Source: Pacificibacter marinus
GTDB lineage: Bacteria; Pseudomonadota; Alphaproteobacteria; Rhodobacterales; Rhodobacteraceae
DNA: 62,657 nt
NCBI RefSeq assembly: GCF_018860505.1
Contig: NZ_JAHKPU010000043.1
Span: forward strand, 1 to 62,657
Reading direction: 5' to 3'
Shown: positions 9,371-17,872 of the stretch, one piece after another
Layout of the letters: every line of letters starts with the position of its first letter
How positions within the stretch are numbered: position 1 is the first letter of the stretch
Program-made: the position numbers and the translations under genes
Notes under the pieces: generated by a model
Databases searched by the model: none
The model's input: the letters and a program-made list of their open reading frames with translations, nothing else
Told to the model about the DNA's origin: nothing

Positions 9371-9754
9371 ATGAAAGCACTTCAAAACATCATGCACGTC
9401 GAAGACGATCCTGACATACGCGAAATTACACGTATGTCTCTTGAGCTTGTGGGTGGCTTTCATGTGGAGCAGTTCAGTTGCGGACGAGACGCACTCAACG
9501 GGCTGCCTGATGTGACTCCTGATATGGTGTTATTGGACGTTATGATGCCTGTCATGGACGGTGTTGAGACGCTAAAGCAACTCAGAAAACTGGATCGCTT
9601 TGCAGATGTACCTATCGTTTTTGTGACGGCCAAGGCATCACGCGCAGATTTCGGTCAGCTTAGAGAACTTGGCGCAAAGGGCATTATTCTCAAGCCATTT
9701 GAACCGATGGAACTCCCCACTGAGCTTTTGAAAATTTGGGACGATTGCCAATAA
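9371..9754 (+). CDS. CheY-like single-domain response regulator
   Basis: 127 residues, a receiver domain and nothing else: EDD at 11-13, phospho-acceptor Asp56 in VLLDVMMPVMDG, Thr in VFVTAKA and Lys in IILKPFEP. Single-domain receivers act by protein contact or as phosphate shuttles and sinks. It is divergent from the regulator at 8146-9135 across 235 bp. With the adjacent Hpt protein it could form the middle of a relay. The final target is not visible in this window. Confidence 0.88.
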   Translation: MKALQNIMHVEDDPDIREITRMSLELVGGFHVEQFSCGRDALNGLPDVTPDMVLLDVMMPVMDGVETLKQLRKLDRFADVPIVFVTAKASRADFGQLRELGAKGIILKPFEPMELPTELLKIWDDCQ

Positions 9755-9923
9755 TGGCAGACCAAATATGGTCAGTGTCTACGCAATTGGTGTTAAAATA
9801 ATCGCTGTAATCTGTGGCGCAGTCTTCTGCACTGGCTCGCTGCAAGCTGGACCATTTTGAGTTAGAGTTTTCGACATCTTCTTTCTTGGCTGACAGAAGG
9901 CTTGGCCCCATAAAATGAAGGAA

Positions 9924-10781
9924 TTACCCTACGGATTCTATGGGGGTCAGAAATGTCAGGCGGTCGGGGGTCATATCTGCGATAACAATTGTTCCGTTTG
10001 ACTGTACAGCCAGCCCGTGCCCGTAGGTTGAAAAGGTCCGACAACGCCCAACAAGTTGTCCCGCAGCATCATAGGCCGAAAGTCTTGGGGTTTGATCCGT
10101 TACCAACATCAGACCATCTGGTGTCAGGGCGAGCGCCATAGGTTTGTGGACCCCATTGATTTGCGTCAACCAGTTGCCGTCCGCGTCGAATATCTGAATA
10201 CGATTATTTTCTCGATCCGCGACACAAAGCCGACCTTGCATATCGAACAAGACGCTATGAGGGGTTGAAAATGCGCCGGCGGAGGTGCCCGGTACACCAA
10301 AAGTTTTTAAGTGTCGCAGCTCAGGGCTGAAAATATGAACAGTGCTATTGCCATAGCCATCGGCGATATAAAATCGGCCATCTGGTCCCCGCACGCAATC
10401 ACAAGGGTGGTTGAACGGGTGTCCCAATTGCGGGTGATCGTCGCAGTGCATACGCGCGAGTTCTTGCAGGGCCGCGTCTGCTATGATGATTTTATGCCCG
10501 TCCATATCCGTAATAGCCAACTGACCAGAACCGATGTTGCGCACCCCGTGGCCGCACACAAAATTTGGTAACGCGACACTTTGATCCAACAGTGTACCGT
10601 CTAGTCCGAACACAACCAGTTCCGGCGATTGCCGCCTTAGCACGATGATCTTCTCGCCCAGTATCGCAATATCGCTGATCCCTGTTAGAGCGGGATCAGC
10701 GATGAAGGCCACGCGGTAGCGTTGTTGGCCTAAAGCCACGTAGGCAGTGGGGTGCGAGGTATTGGCGTTAAGCTGCGGCAT
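9924..10781 (-). CDS. NHL-repeat beta-propeller protein
   Basis: About 285 residues made of NHL-type blades, for example PCDCVRGPDGRFYIADGYGN, TPHSVLFDMQGRLCVADREN and NRIQIFDADGNW. No signal peptide, so it is probably cytoplasmic. NHL propellers include amidating lyases and lactonase-like enzymes as well as scaffolds; none can be assigned here. The start chosen is the ATG that overlaps the TRAP large-permease stop in TGATG, which implies translational coupling. A TTG 24 bases upstream is possible. As the last gene of the DUF4286-like/DctPQM unit it probably acts on, or reports on, the imported compound. Confidence 0.75.
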   Translation of the reverse strand: MPQLNANTSHPTAYVALGQQRYRVAFIADPALTGISDIAILGEKIIVLRRQSPELVVFGLDGTLLDQSVALPNFVCGHGVRNIGSGQLAITDMDGHKIIIADAALQELARMHCDDHPQLGHPFNHPCDCVRGPDGRFYIADGYGNSTVHIFSPELRHLKTFGVPGTSAGAFSTPHSVLFDMQGRLCVADRENNRIQIFDADGNWLTQINGVHKPMALALTPDGLMLVTDQTPRLSAYDAAGQLVGRCRTFSTYGHGLAVQSNGTIVIADMTPDRLTFLTPIESVG

Positions 10782-12079
10782 CAGTAGGTTTGCTCGACCA
10801 GCCAAGTCGCTATTCCGGGGAATGCAGTGAGCAGGATAACAGCCAGAACTAGGATCAAGAAATAGGGGACCACCATGCGGGTAATTTCGAAGATCGATTT
10901 TCCGGTCAGGTTCTGGATCACAAATAGGTTGAACCCCAACGGCGGTGTGATCTGGGCCATTTCCACAACGATGATCAAATAGATGCCAAACCAGATCGGG
11001 TCGATTCCGACGGCGACCACCGCAGGCATGACGACAGAGGTCGTGAGTACGACAATTGAGATCCCATCAAGGAAACATCCGAGTAAAACGAAAAATACAG
11101 TCAGCACGGCGATCAACCCAGCCGTTCCAAGCCCGCTGGCAGATATGAGTTCGGCCAACTGTCCGGGCAAGCCGGAAAAGCTCATCGCTGAAGTTAGAAA
11201 GGCTGCGCCCAACAGAATGAGCCCGATCATAGCAGAGGTGCGGGTGGCGCCCATCAAGGATGCGATAAATGCTTTCAGGGACAACGATCTGCCAAAGGCG
11301 GCGATGATCAGCGCGCCCAAAACACCGATGGCTGCGGCTTCGGTTGCTGTGGCGACGCCTGCATAGATCGATCCGATGACCCCTATAATCAACCCGACCA
11401 CGGGCAACAGCATACGCAAGCGGCGCAGACGTTCCCCCATGGAAACGCGCGGCTCTGGGGCAGGTACGCCATCTGGGTTCATCTTTGACCAGATCGCGAT
11501 ATAGGTTGAAAACAGCGCCATCAGCATCAAGCCGGGGATGACACCCGCAATGAACAATCGGTTGATAGATACCTGCGCCGCAACGCCATAAACGATCATC
11601 ACAATAGAGGGCGGGATCAAAAGGCCTAGCGTGCCTGATCCGGCCAAAGACCCGATTGCGAGGCGGTCGGCATAGCCGCGTGATTTAAGTTCCGGCAGGG
11701 AAATGCGGCCCACGGTGGCCGTGGTAGCGGCTGATGAGCCAGAGACTGCGGCAAAAATTCCGCAGCCGACAACATTCACATGGGCCAAACCGCCCGGCAG
11801 GCGCCCGACCAATGGGGCAAGGCCGGAAAAAAGGTTTTCGGCCAAACGTGTCCGATACAGGATTTCACCCATCCAGATGAACAGCGGCAGCGCGGTCAGC
11901 GTCCAGCTTGCAGAATGGACCCACATGACGGTGCCAAGAATGGCGTCAACGGGTGTCGAGGTGAAGATTGAAAAGATGACAAAGCCCGAGGCCATAAGCG
12001 CAACGCCGACCCAGACCCCCAAGCCCAAAAGCACAAGCAAAGTAACGACAAGTACACTCGATTGCAGAAGGATATCCAT
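10781..12079 (-). CDS. dctM: TRAP transporter large permease (DctM type)
   Basis: 432 residues with 12 or more hydrophobic helices across the whole length and the DctM hallmarks (FAAVSGSSAATTATVGRISLPEL, LLIPPSIVMIVYGV, FLDGISIVVLTTSVVMP). In TRAP systems this subunit is the sodium-coupled translocation pathway for organic acids or similar solutes delivered by a periplasmic binding protein. The start has a strong ribosome-binding site (GGAGGAG) that lies inside the end of the small-permease gene, whose stop is two bases upstream. The substrate is not identifiable from this subunit. Confidence 0.93.
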   Translation of the reverse strand: MDILLQSSVLVVTLLVLLGLGVWVGVALMASGFVIFSIFTSTPVDAILGTVMWVHSASWTLTALPLFIWMGEILYRTRLAENLFSGLAPLVGRLPGGLAHVNVVGCGIFAAVSGSSAATTATVGRISLPELKSRGYADRLAIGSLAGSGTLGLLIPPSIVMIVYGVAAQVSINRLFIAGVIPGLMLMALFSTYIAIWSKMNPDGVPAPEPRVSMGERLRRLRMLLPVVGLIIGVIGSIYAGVATATEAAAIGVLGALIIAAFGRSLSLKAFIASLMGATRTSAMIGLILLGAAFLTSAMSFSGLPGQLAELISASGLGTAGLIAVLTVFFVLLGCFLDGISIVVLTTSVVMPAVVAVGIDPIWFGIYLIIVVEMAQITPPLGFNLFVIQNLTGKSIFEITRMVVPYFLILVLAVILLTAFPGIATWLVEQTY

Positions 12080-12081
12080 GA

Positions 12082-12591
12082 TTATTCTCCTCCCAAGAGG
12101 GCGTCAGGTTTTTGGATTTCGACGGGTTGTCTAAGGATCAAGCGCACAGTGCGTTCCGCAAAAGCCACGGTAAAAAGGGCGGAGCCTAGCACCATCGCGG
12201 ATTGTGGTATCCAAAGCGGCACGGCGACCACACCTTGACTGAGTTCATTGTAGGTCCAGCTTTCTGACACGTAGCCAAAGATCGCCCATGCGACCCAGCC
12301 CATCATCACGGTTGCAAACCCTGCCGCCAGAATGTCAGCGATGTGGCCTATTTTGGGAGACAAAAGCTGGCGTAAAGAGGTCACGCGAATATGGTCGCCG
12401 TGGATCAGCGTTGCGGGCAGCGCAAGGAAGATTGACGCGCTCAGCGCCCAAGCGGCGAAATCATCGGCAGACGGTATCTGGCTGCCCATCAGGCGAAGTC
12501 CGATCTGCGATAGGATCAAAACAGCAATCCCCATAAGGGACAGCGCGGCCAAGGCGCCACAGAAGTTGAAGATATGGCGTGTCAATAACAT
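12082..12591 (-). CDS. dctQ: TRAP transporter small permease (DctQ type)
   Basis: About 169 residues with four hydrophobic helices, the usual DctQ size and layout; ADDFAAWALSASIFLALPA and HIRVTSL match the family's conserved region. It pairs with the large permease. I chose the ATG at 12591 (TTGGAG nine bases upstream); a GTG at 12630 is possible but follows directly after the T-run of the hairpin and lacks a ribosome-binding site. Lies between the binding-protein gene and dctM. Confidence 0.88.
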   Translation of the reverse strand: MLLTRHIFNFCGALAALSLMGIAVLILSQIGLRLMGSQIPSADDFAAWALSASIFLALPATLIHGDHIRVTSLRQLLSPKIGHIADILAAGFATVMMGWVAWAIFGYVSESWTYNELSQGVVAVPLWIPQSAMVLGSALFTVAFAERTVRLILRQPVEIQKPDALLGGE

Positions 12592-12636
12592 GGCTTCGGG
12601 CTCCAAAGAATTGGGGGCGCTGACGGGCACCTGAGC

Positions 12637-12676
12637 AAAAAAAGAAAAAGGCCCGGACGATTAACGGCCCAGGCCT
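12637..12676 (-). terminator. Rho-independent (partial) terminator between dctP and dctQ
   Basis: Read on the minus strand, AGGCCTGG and CCGGGCCT form an eight-pair stem with one G-U pair, followed by TTTTTC and seven more T. It sits 10 bp after the dctP stop and before dctQM, so it probably lowers permease expression relative to the binding protein. Confidence 0.8.
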
Positions 12677-12685
12677 TGTTTAGGC

Positions 12686-13645
12686 TTAGTTCATCGCATC
12701 GACGATTTTTTGCCCGTTCTCACCGGCCTGTTCAAGCCATTCGGCACTCATCGTTGCTGCAATCGCCTCAAAGTCTGATGCCAGACCTTCGGGTGTTGGC
12801 AATACGGTCATGCCATTGTCAGCCATAGTTTGAGTGGCTTCGGTGGTGGCGACCTCTGCCATTTCAAATCCGCGGTCCTCGGCCAATGTGGCGGCCTCTT
12901 GCAATGCGGCTTTGGTGTCATCGGATAAGCCATCATAGGCGTCTTGGTTCACGATAACCATGTTCTTGGGCAAGAAGGCCTGCACATCATAGTAATAGTC
13001 CACGAAATCCCACGCTTGGCTGTCCACACCCGTTGACGGTGAGGTGATCATGCCGTTGATAACGCCGGTCGAAAACGCTTGGCTGATTTCTGATGTGGCG
13101 ATGGTGGCGGGCACCGCGCCCAAAAGCTCGGCTAGACGCGCTGTTGACGGGTTGTAAGCGCGGAATTTTACACCATCGAAAGATGTCGCGTCGATCACCT
13201 CGTTGTTCATGTAAATACCCTGCGGAGGCCAAGGCGCAGCATACAGCAGGACAAGCCCGTCTTCAGCCAGTTTTTCCTCATAGATTGGGCGGGAAGCTGC
13301 CCAGAGCGCGCGGGCTTCATCAAATGTTGTTGCCATAAGAGGAACGGCATCGGCGGAATAGACGGGGTCTTCGTTACCGAGGGCAGAGATGAGCACTTCG
13401 CCGATGGGTACGATGCCGCGTTGCACGCCACGTTTAAGTTCAGCGCGCGCCAACAGCACAGAGTTGGACACAACGTCGATTTCCAATTCACCGTTTGATA
13501 GGCGGGCGACATCATCGGCGAACGCGCGGATGTTTTGGGTCAGGTAGTTGCCATCAGGGGCGTCAGCCGACATTTGCCACGTTTCAGCATGGGCAAAGCT
13601 TGCCGTGAGAGCTGCGATAGCTGTTCCGATAAGAAAATGTTTCAT
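12686..13645 (-). CDS. dctP: TRAP transporter substrate-binding protein (DctP type)
   Basis: About 319 residues. A Sec signal peptide (residues 1-20, ending SFAHA) is followed by a DctP fold (AELKRGVQRGIVPIGEVLIS, VKFRAYNPSTARLAELLGAV, GVINGMITSPSTGV). Residue Arg in KFRAYN is where family members hold a carboxylate, so the ligand is probably an organic acid; that is inference. The start was moved inward to an ATG preceded by AAGGAGAG; the longer frame would bury the signal peptide. It follows the DUF4286-like gene by 74 bp and precedes a terminator-like hairpin. Confidence 0.92.
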   Translation of the reverse strand: MKHFLIGTAIAALTASFAHAETWQMSADAPDGNYLTQNIRAFADDVARLSNGELEIDVVSNSVLLARAELKRGVQRGIVPIGEVLISALGNEDPVYSADAVPLMATTFDEARALWAASRPIYEEKLAEDGLVLLYAAPWPPQGIYMNNEVIDATSFDGVKFRAYNPSTARLAELLGAVPATIATSEISQAFSTGVINGMITSPSTGVDSQAWDFVDYYYDVQAFLPKNMVIVNQDAYDGLSDDTKAALQEAATLAEDRGFEMAEVATTEATQTMADNGMTVLPTPEGLASDFEAIAATMSAEWLEQAGENGQKIVDAMN

Positions 13646-13682
13646 TTGAAGTCTCTCCTTGTTGTTTTGTTCGTTTTTTATG

Positions 13683-13709
13683 CCCGTCTCGCACACAGCG
13701 CGAGACGGG
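13683..13709 (-). other. Intercistronic hairpin
   Basis: CCCGTCTCGC and GCGAGACGGG form a perfect ten-pair stem with a seven-base loop between the DUF4286-like gene and dctP. No T-run follows on either strand, so mRNA processing or stabilisation is more likely than termination. Confidence 0.6.
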
Positions 13710-13719
13710 GTGGTTCTAT

Positions 13720-14388
13720 TCAATCTTCCAGCGGGGGCAGATCGTTTTCGTCCAGTGACCACATGAGGCCGAAGGTTTCGGATTCTCGCACGGCTCCACC
13801 AAGCTGTTCACGCAACTGGCGCAACGTGGCTTCGGCAATGGGTTCCGACGATACGTCTACCGCGATGCAGGGGGCCAAAACGCGACCTTCAGTGTTTTCG
13901 GAGGGCAACGGTGTTGAAAGGGTTTCATCGGGGACCATGTAATGCACTCGCAAAACGCCGTCCTTTGCCATCATGTCCGACAAGATGGCAGTTATGTCAT
14001 CGGATGCTGTGGTACCCGGGACCAGTTCTATCAATACGAGCGCGCCCCCCCAACCAAAGCCGCCCTCTTGCGCCACGTGCATCACACGGCGACGCGTGTT
14101 GGACATGCGGCCAAAATTGGTGACAGACCACTGGGTTTGTTTCGTAAATGCCTTGCGATATGCCTCGGTTGTGAAATCAGCGAGAGCTGTCGCGCGATAA
14201 AGCGCGAGGTAGCGACGCGCAGAGCCTGAAATAGCGCGGTAGCGGCGCGCACCGGTAAAGCCCTCGATCCGGACCCGTTCTTCCATGTGCTCGCGGTCAT
14301 ACCAAAGGTTGAAATCGGCCTCATGGTCTGGGTCGATATCGCTCCAGACGAAAAGTTGCGCCTGATCTGTCGTACGGATCTTGTTCAT
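13720..14388 (-). CDS. DUF4286-like / EthD-like dimeric alpha-beta barrel protein
   Basis: 222 residues with no membrane segment. The start (QLFVWSDIDPDHEADFNLWYDREHMEERV, trimmed here to its pattern: FNLWYDREHMEER, then GFTGARRYRA and RYLALYRA) matches ferredoxin-like dimeric alpha-beta barrel proteins of the DUF4286/EthD kind. The second half looks like a repeat of the same fold (GGALVLIELVPGT to MWSLDE). Such proteins are often found in catabolic operons, but their reactions are mostly unknown. It is the first gene of the dctPQM-NHL unit, with its own upstream region at 14389-14569. Confidence 0.6.
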   Translation of the reverse strand: MNKIRTTDQAQLFVWSDIDPDHEADFNLWYDREHMEERVRIEGFTGARRYRAISGSARRYLALYRATALADFTTEAYRKAFTKQTQWSVTNFGRMSNTRRRVMHVAQEGGFGWGGALVLIELVPGTTASDDITAILSDMMAKDGVLRVHYMVPDETLSTPLPSENTEGRVLAPCIAVDVSSEPIAEATLRQLREQLGGAVRESETFGLMWSLDENDLPPLED

Positions 14389-14569
14389 TCTGCATCCTGA
14401 TGTTTGAACAAAACTCTCCCGTTCGTAGCGGGCTGTGCCTGCCTACGTCTTGATGGGTCAGTCATGTCGATTTCTGTTAAGACAGCTTCGCCACAATGCG
14501 AACTTTGCACAAACGGAATAATTTAGGGGGGGGGGATCGGGTTTGGTGATGATGTCATGTCGGTGGTTA
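14389..14569. promoter_or_regulatory. Upstream region of the downstream TRAP unit with a ten-G tract
   Basis: This 181-bp gap separates the LysR gene from the DUF4286-like gene on the same strand, and must hold the promoter of the latter if it is not read through. An uninterrupted run of ten G occupies 14526-14535. Runs of this length are prone to slippage, which could alter promoter spacing. Confidence 0.45.
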
Positions 14570-15445
14570 CTAAAGGTGTTGATGGCGTTCGGCGCAGGCC
14601 CGTGCCAGATCGGCAATTGCCTTATAAGTGGCGGCGTCTGAACTGCGCCGCCAGATACAGTAGAGGGGCAAAGGCGGCAATTGCGCATCCACGTTGATTG
14701 GGAAGACTTCAGGTCCAGACAGGTCACTCGACAATGGCAGTGTGGCTATGCCAAGCCCGCGTTGGGTCAGTCTGGCGATTGCAGCCATTGACGTGATGCA
14801 ATGTACTATGGAGGGCCTAAGCCCGCGTTCACTAAAGAGAGCTAAGACATTAGTATGCGGCCGAGAGTTTCTGGTGAAGGTGATGAGCGGACTGCTGACC
14901 ACATCGGCAAGCGTCAAGGTTTCGCCGTGCATTCCCTCTGGGCCGAACCAGCCCATGGCAAGAGGCGGCAAATCCGCGCAAACGCAGGTCTCATCATGGC
15001 GGTCATCGGTTGTCAGCAACATATCTAACGCCCCGCGCTCGAACGCAGCGGCAATGTTGGGCGTGGGTTCCACCGTCAATTCCAGTTCCAGACGAGGGTA
15101 ACAGCGGGCCACCTCTTCGATAAGGTCGCACAGCCATGTGTGGACAACTGAGGACACCAGCCCAAGACGTACCCGACCTACAGACTCGGCTGGATCGGCA
15201 AGTGTGTTGCGCAGAGTGCGTTCGGTCGACAGCATCTCTTGAGCTTTGTTCAGAATCATCGCGCCTGCAACCGTGATGCGTGTGGCGTGAAATTCACGGT
15301 CAAACAATCTAACCCGCAATTCGGTTTCCAGCGCAGATATTCGGCTGGACACCGTCGCTTGGCTGACGTTCAACTGCTCTGCGGCTGCGCGAAAACTGCC
15401 CAAATTGGCGACGGCGACGAAGGTTTCTAAAAAACGTGTGTTCAT
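14570..15445 (-). CDS. LysR-family transcriptional regulator
   Basis: 291 residues. The N-terminal winged helix-turn-helix (FLETFVAVANLGSFRAAAEQ, LNVSQATVSSRISALE) and the substrate-binding-like effector domain are both complete. It is the last gene of the TRAP/DUF2848/amidase/M24 unit, overlapping the M24-like stop by four bases, so it is probably cotranscribed with the genes it senses products for. Its target is unproven: the second LysR at 21533 sits at the head of the same operon, so this one may act on the downstream TRAP unit instead. Confidence 0.92.
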   Translation of the reverse strand: MNTRFLETFVAVANLGSFRAAAEQLNVSQATVSSRISALETELRVRLFDREFHATRITVAGAMILNKAQEMLSTERTLRNTLADPAESVGRVRLGLVSSVVHTWLCDLIEEVARCYPRLELELTVEPTPNIAAAFERGALDMLLTTDDRHDETCVCADLPPLAMGWFGPEGMHGETLTLADVVSSPLITFTRNSRPHTNVLALFSERGLRPSIVHCITSMAAIARLTQRGLGIATLPLSSDLSGPEVFPINVDAQLPPLPLYCIWRRSSDAATYKAIADLARACAERHQHL

Positions 15446-16635
15446 CTCAGTGACAGCATCCTGATCGGTGCTTTTAATAAGGGTTTCGCGCCTGTTTGCG
15501 TGATTTCTATCATCTGGCCCAGTGCTGCACCGCCAATTCCGTCAACGAAGATATTCGGGTGTAATTCAAGCACCATACCGGCCTCAAGGATAGGCCCTGC
15601 CTGCGTGGGTATGTTTTCGGGATGTGCTCCGAAAGTTTGCGCAAATGCCGCCGTCAGGCCCGGTTCTTCGTAGGTGAGGCCAAGGCCATGTCCCGCCCGA
15701 AAACTTCTGGTCGTGCGGCACTGAGGGGAGCCTTTGGGCGTGCCTAGGGCATCGGCCATTGTATCAACAGCTTCGGAAATCGAGCGCCCAGGGCGCAGAG
15801 CATCGATGCCAAGATTGAGCGCCGTTGCGACCTGTTTATGAAGCTCCACCACCCCTGCGGGGACAGGGCCGATATGCCCCATCCGTAAACCATGTGCCCA
15901 GTGACCATCGACAGTCAAAGCAACACCAAACAACATTTGATCGCCCATTTCGGCCGGCTTTTCCGTTTCTTCTGGCCAGTATCGCGGGTGATCCGCTTGT
16001 GGACGCAAGGTCAGCCATGTGCGGCAATATTCGGCCCCCTGTTGGCGTGCGAGGTCTTCAAGAATACGTTGGCTTTCTCGCCCCCTGCGGTTTTCTTTTA
16101 TGGCCTCGGGCAAGGCAGCAAACAGAGTGTCGCAGATTGAGGCGCCAAACCGATGCAGATCTAGGGCTGCTGGGTCTTTCACCTGCCGCAGATCATCAAG
16201 GCGCGATGTGACATCAACGCCGTGTTCCAAATGTAAGGCGAGAGTGCGGTACAGTCCCATCGGCATTTCATCCACGCCGATCAGCGCAGGTGTTTGACCC
16301 GCCAGAAAATCTGCGATTGTTTGCGACCAAAGCGGGAAGGGAAGGTATTCAGGCGATAGCTCTGGCACTGCGCCTATAGCAGACGGAAGTATAAACGGGC
16401 TTGTCAGTAAAAGGCGGGATTTTTGTGGTCCAAGCAATAATACTGCGCTTGATTCATGGCTGTCCCAGCCTGTCAAAAACCGCATCCCCCCATGTGATCG
16501 CGTGCCTGCCCCGAGTGCGCTGCCCATGCCGAATACGACAATGGGGCGCCCTTTTGTCAGGTTAAGCAGCGCCGCACGCCGCGCTGCGTGCCGTGTCGGG
16601 TGGCTGCGGCGCAGGGTGGGAGGCAGGTCATCCAT
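15442..16635 (-). CDS. M24 (creatinase/aminopeptidase P)-like protein with altered metal site
   Basis: 397 residues. An N-terminal creatinase-type domain (about 1-150) precedes a pita-bread domain (about 155-390). Peptidases of family M24 use two Asp, a His and two Glu as metal ligands. Here the Asp motif is replaced (FGVALTVDGHWAHGLRM), the His segment is kept (FRAGHGLGLTYEEPG), and the first Glu position reads His (LELHPNIF). That pattern fits a metal-free creatinase-like C-N hydrolase better than a peptidase. It overlaps the amidase by eight bases and the LysR gene by four, so it is translationally coupled to both. Exact substrate unknown. Confidence 0.72.
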   Translation of the reverse strand: MDDLPPTLRRSHPTRHAARRAALLNLTKGRPIVVFGMGSALGAGTRSHGGMRFLTGWDSHESSAVLLLGPQKSRLLLTSPFILPSAIGAVPELSPEYLPFPLWSQTIADFLAGQTPALIGVDEMPMGLYRTLALHLEHGVDVTSRLDDLRQVKDPAALDLHRFGASICDTLFAALPEAIKENRRGRESQRILEDLARQQGAEYCRTWLTLRPQADHPRYWPEETEKPAEMGDQMLFGVALTVDGHWAHGLRMGHIGPVPAGVVELHKQVATALNLGIDALRPGRSISEAVDTMADALGTPKGSPQCRTTRSFRAGHGLGLTYEEPGLTAAFAQTFGAHPENIPTQAGPILEAGMVLELHPNIFVDGIGGAALGQMIEITQTGAKPLLKAPIRMLSLR

Positions 16636-17872
16636 GAGCCAGATCGGTTTCCATCGCCAAGGCTGCGCCTAGTATTGTTTCATCCTGTACGCCAAAGCCG
16701 GTCAACATGGCCCCTATCAAGCCCTCGCCTTGGCCGAAGGGCAGGCTGATGCTGCACCCGTCCATAACATTGGCGAGACTGGTGTTGCGCAAGGCCAGCA
16801 GGTTGAGACGCGAAAACCCCTCATCTGTGGCAACATCATCAAAGCGCGGCGGCTGAATGGCGACAGTTGGTAATAGCACAAGTGCATCGCCGATTTCAGA
16901 ACGAAAGGCCGTGATCAAATCGGCGCGCTGTGCCAGAGTTGTGGCAAAATCCGTTTCTGATATTTCCAATCCACGTTCCATGCGCACGCGCACACGAGGG
17001 TCCATTTTTGCGCCATGTTTGGCAAGCTTATCTTTAAAACGGCGCAGGCTTTCGAAGGCGCTAAATTGCCAGACAGGCAGGGTTCCATAGGCGTCGAGCA
17101 CGGGCAATGATACTTCGCGGATTTTCCAGCCAGAAACTGTCAAAATTTCCCGCAGTTTGTCAAAGCCAGTGGCAACCGCAGGATCAAGATCGGTCAGGCC
17201 AAAGTTCAATGGGACTATCAATTCGGAACGCTGTTGGGGCAGAACCGAAACGGGGCGTCCTGCCATAACCTGCCATGCGGTCATACAGGTGGTGACATCG
17301 CGTGCCATTGGGCCAACGCTGTCTAGACTCTCTGACAAGGGCATCGCACCCGCCATAGGTACACTAGATTGGGTCGGCTTGAATCCGCAAAGCCCGCAAA
17401 ACGCCGCCGGAATGCGCAAAGACCCGCCCGTGTCACTGCCGAGCGTAATATCGGCCAGACCTGTCGCAACAGAGACCGCCCCACCAGAAGTGGACCCCCC
17501 TGGTATGTGTCCTGCAAACAATGGGTTTTCGGGGGTGCCATCATGAGGGTTGAGCCCTAAACCGGAATAGGCCAGTTCTGTCATCGTCGTGCGCCCGATC
17601 ACGCGGGCCCCAGCGGCTTTAAGTCGTTCGACGGCCGTCGCGTCTTTGATGGCAGGCTTTGCATCTGCCAAAATAGGGCTTCCAGCGCGTGTGATTTGAC
17701 CCTTGATATCGAACAAGTCTTTGACGGACAGCACTTTGTCTTTCAGGGGGCCATCATTTTCAGCGGACTGAGCAAATTCATCGGGCATCAGTTTCGTGAA
17801 GACATGCGCACTTGCTTGCGCGCGTGTGATGCGTTCGATGTCTGTAGTGTTGGCTTGGTCTGGATGTGTCAT
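16628..17872 (-). CDS. Amidase-signature family hydrolase
   Basis: 414 residues with the complete Ser-cisSer-Lys triad of the amidase-signature family: Lys51 in LSVKDLFDIKG, Ser127 in GGSTSGG and Ser151 in GSDTGGSLRIPAAFCG. The 24-residue spacing between the two serines is the usual one. These enzymes hydrolyse amides or ureides to acid and ammonia; the substrate cannot be read from sequence. It overlaps the DUF2848 gene (ATGA) and the M24-like gene, so three predicted C-N or related hydrolases are made from one message with a TRAP importer. Confidence 0.92.
   Translation of the reverse strand: MTHPDQANTTDIERITRAQASAHVFTKLMPDEFAQSAENDGPLKDKVLSVKDLFDIKGQITRAGSPILADAKPAIKDATAVERLKAAGARVIGRTTMTELAYSGLGLNPHDGTPENPLFAGHIPGGSTSGGAVSVATGLADITLGSDTGGSLRIPAAFCGLCGFKPTQSSVPMAGAMPLSESLDSVGPMARDVTTCMTAWQVMAGRPVSVLPQQRSELIVPLNFGLTDLDPAVATGFDKLREILTVSGWKIREVSLPVLDAYGTLPVWQFSAFESLRRFKDKLAKHGAKMDPRVRVRMERGLEISETDFATTLAQRADLITAFRSEIGDALVLLPTVAIQPPRFDDVATDEGFSRLNLLALRNTSLANVMDGCSISLPFGQGEGLIGAMLTGFGVQDETILGAALAMETDLAHG

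Noticed and set aside
9172-9372. 66-codon minus-strand frame between the two receiver genes
   Set aside because: It fills the divergent promoter region, lacks a ribosome-binding site and has no known domain.
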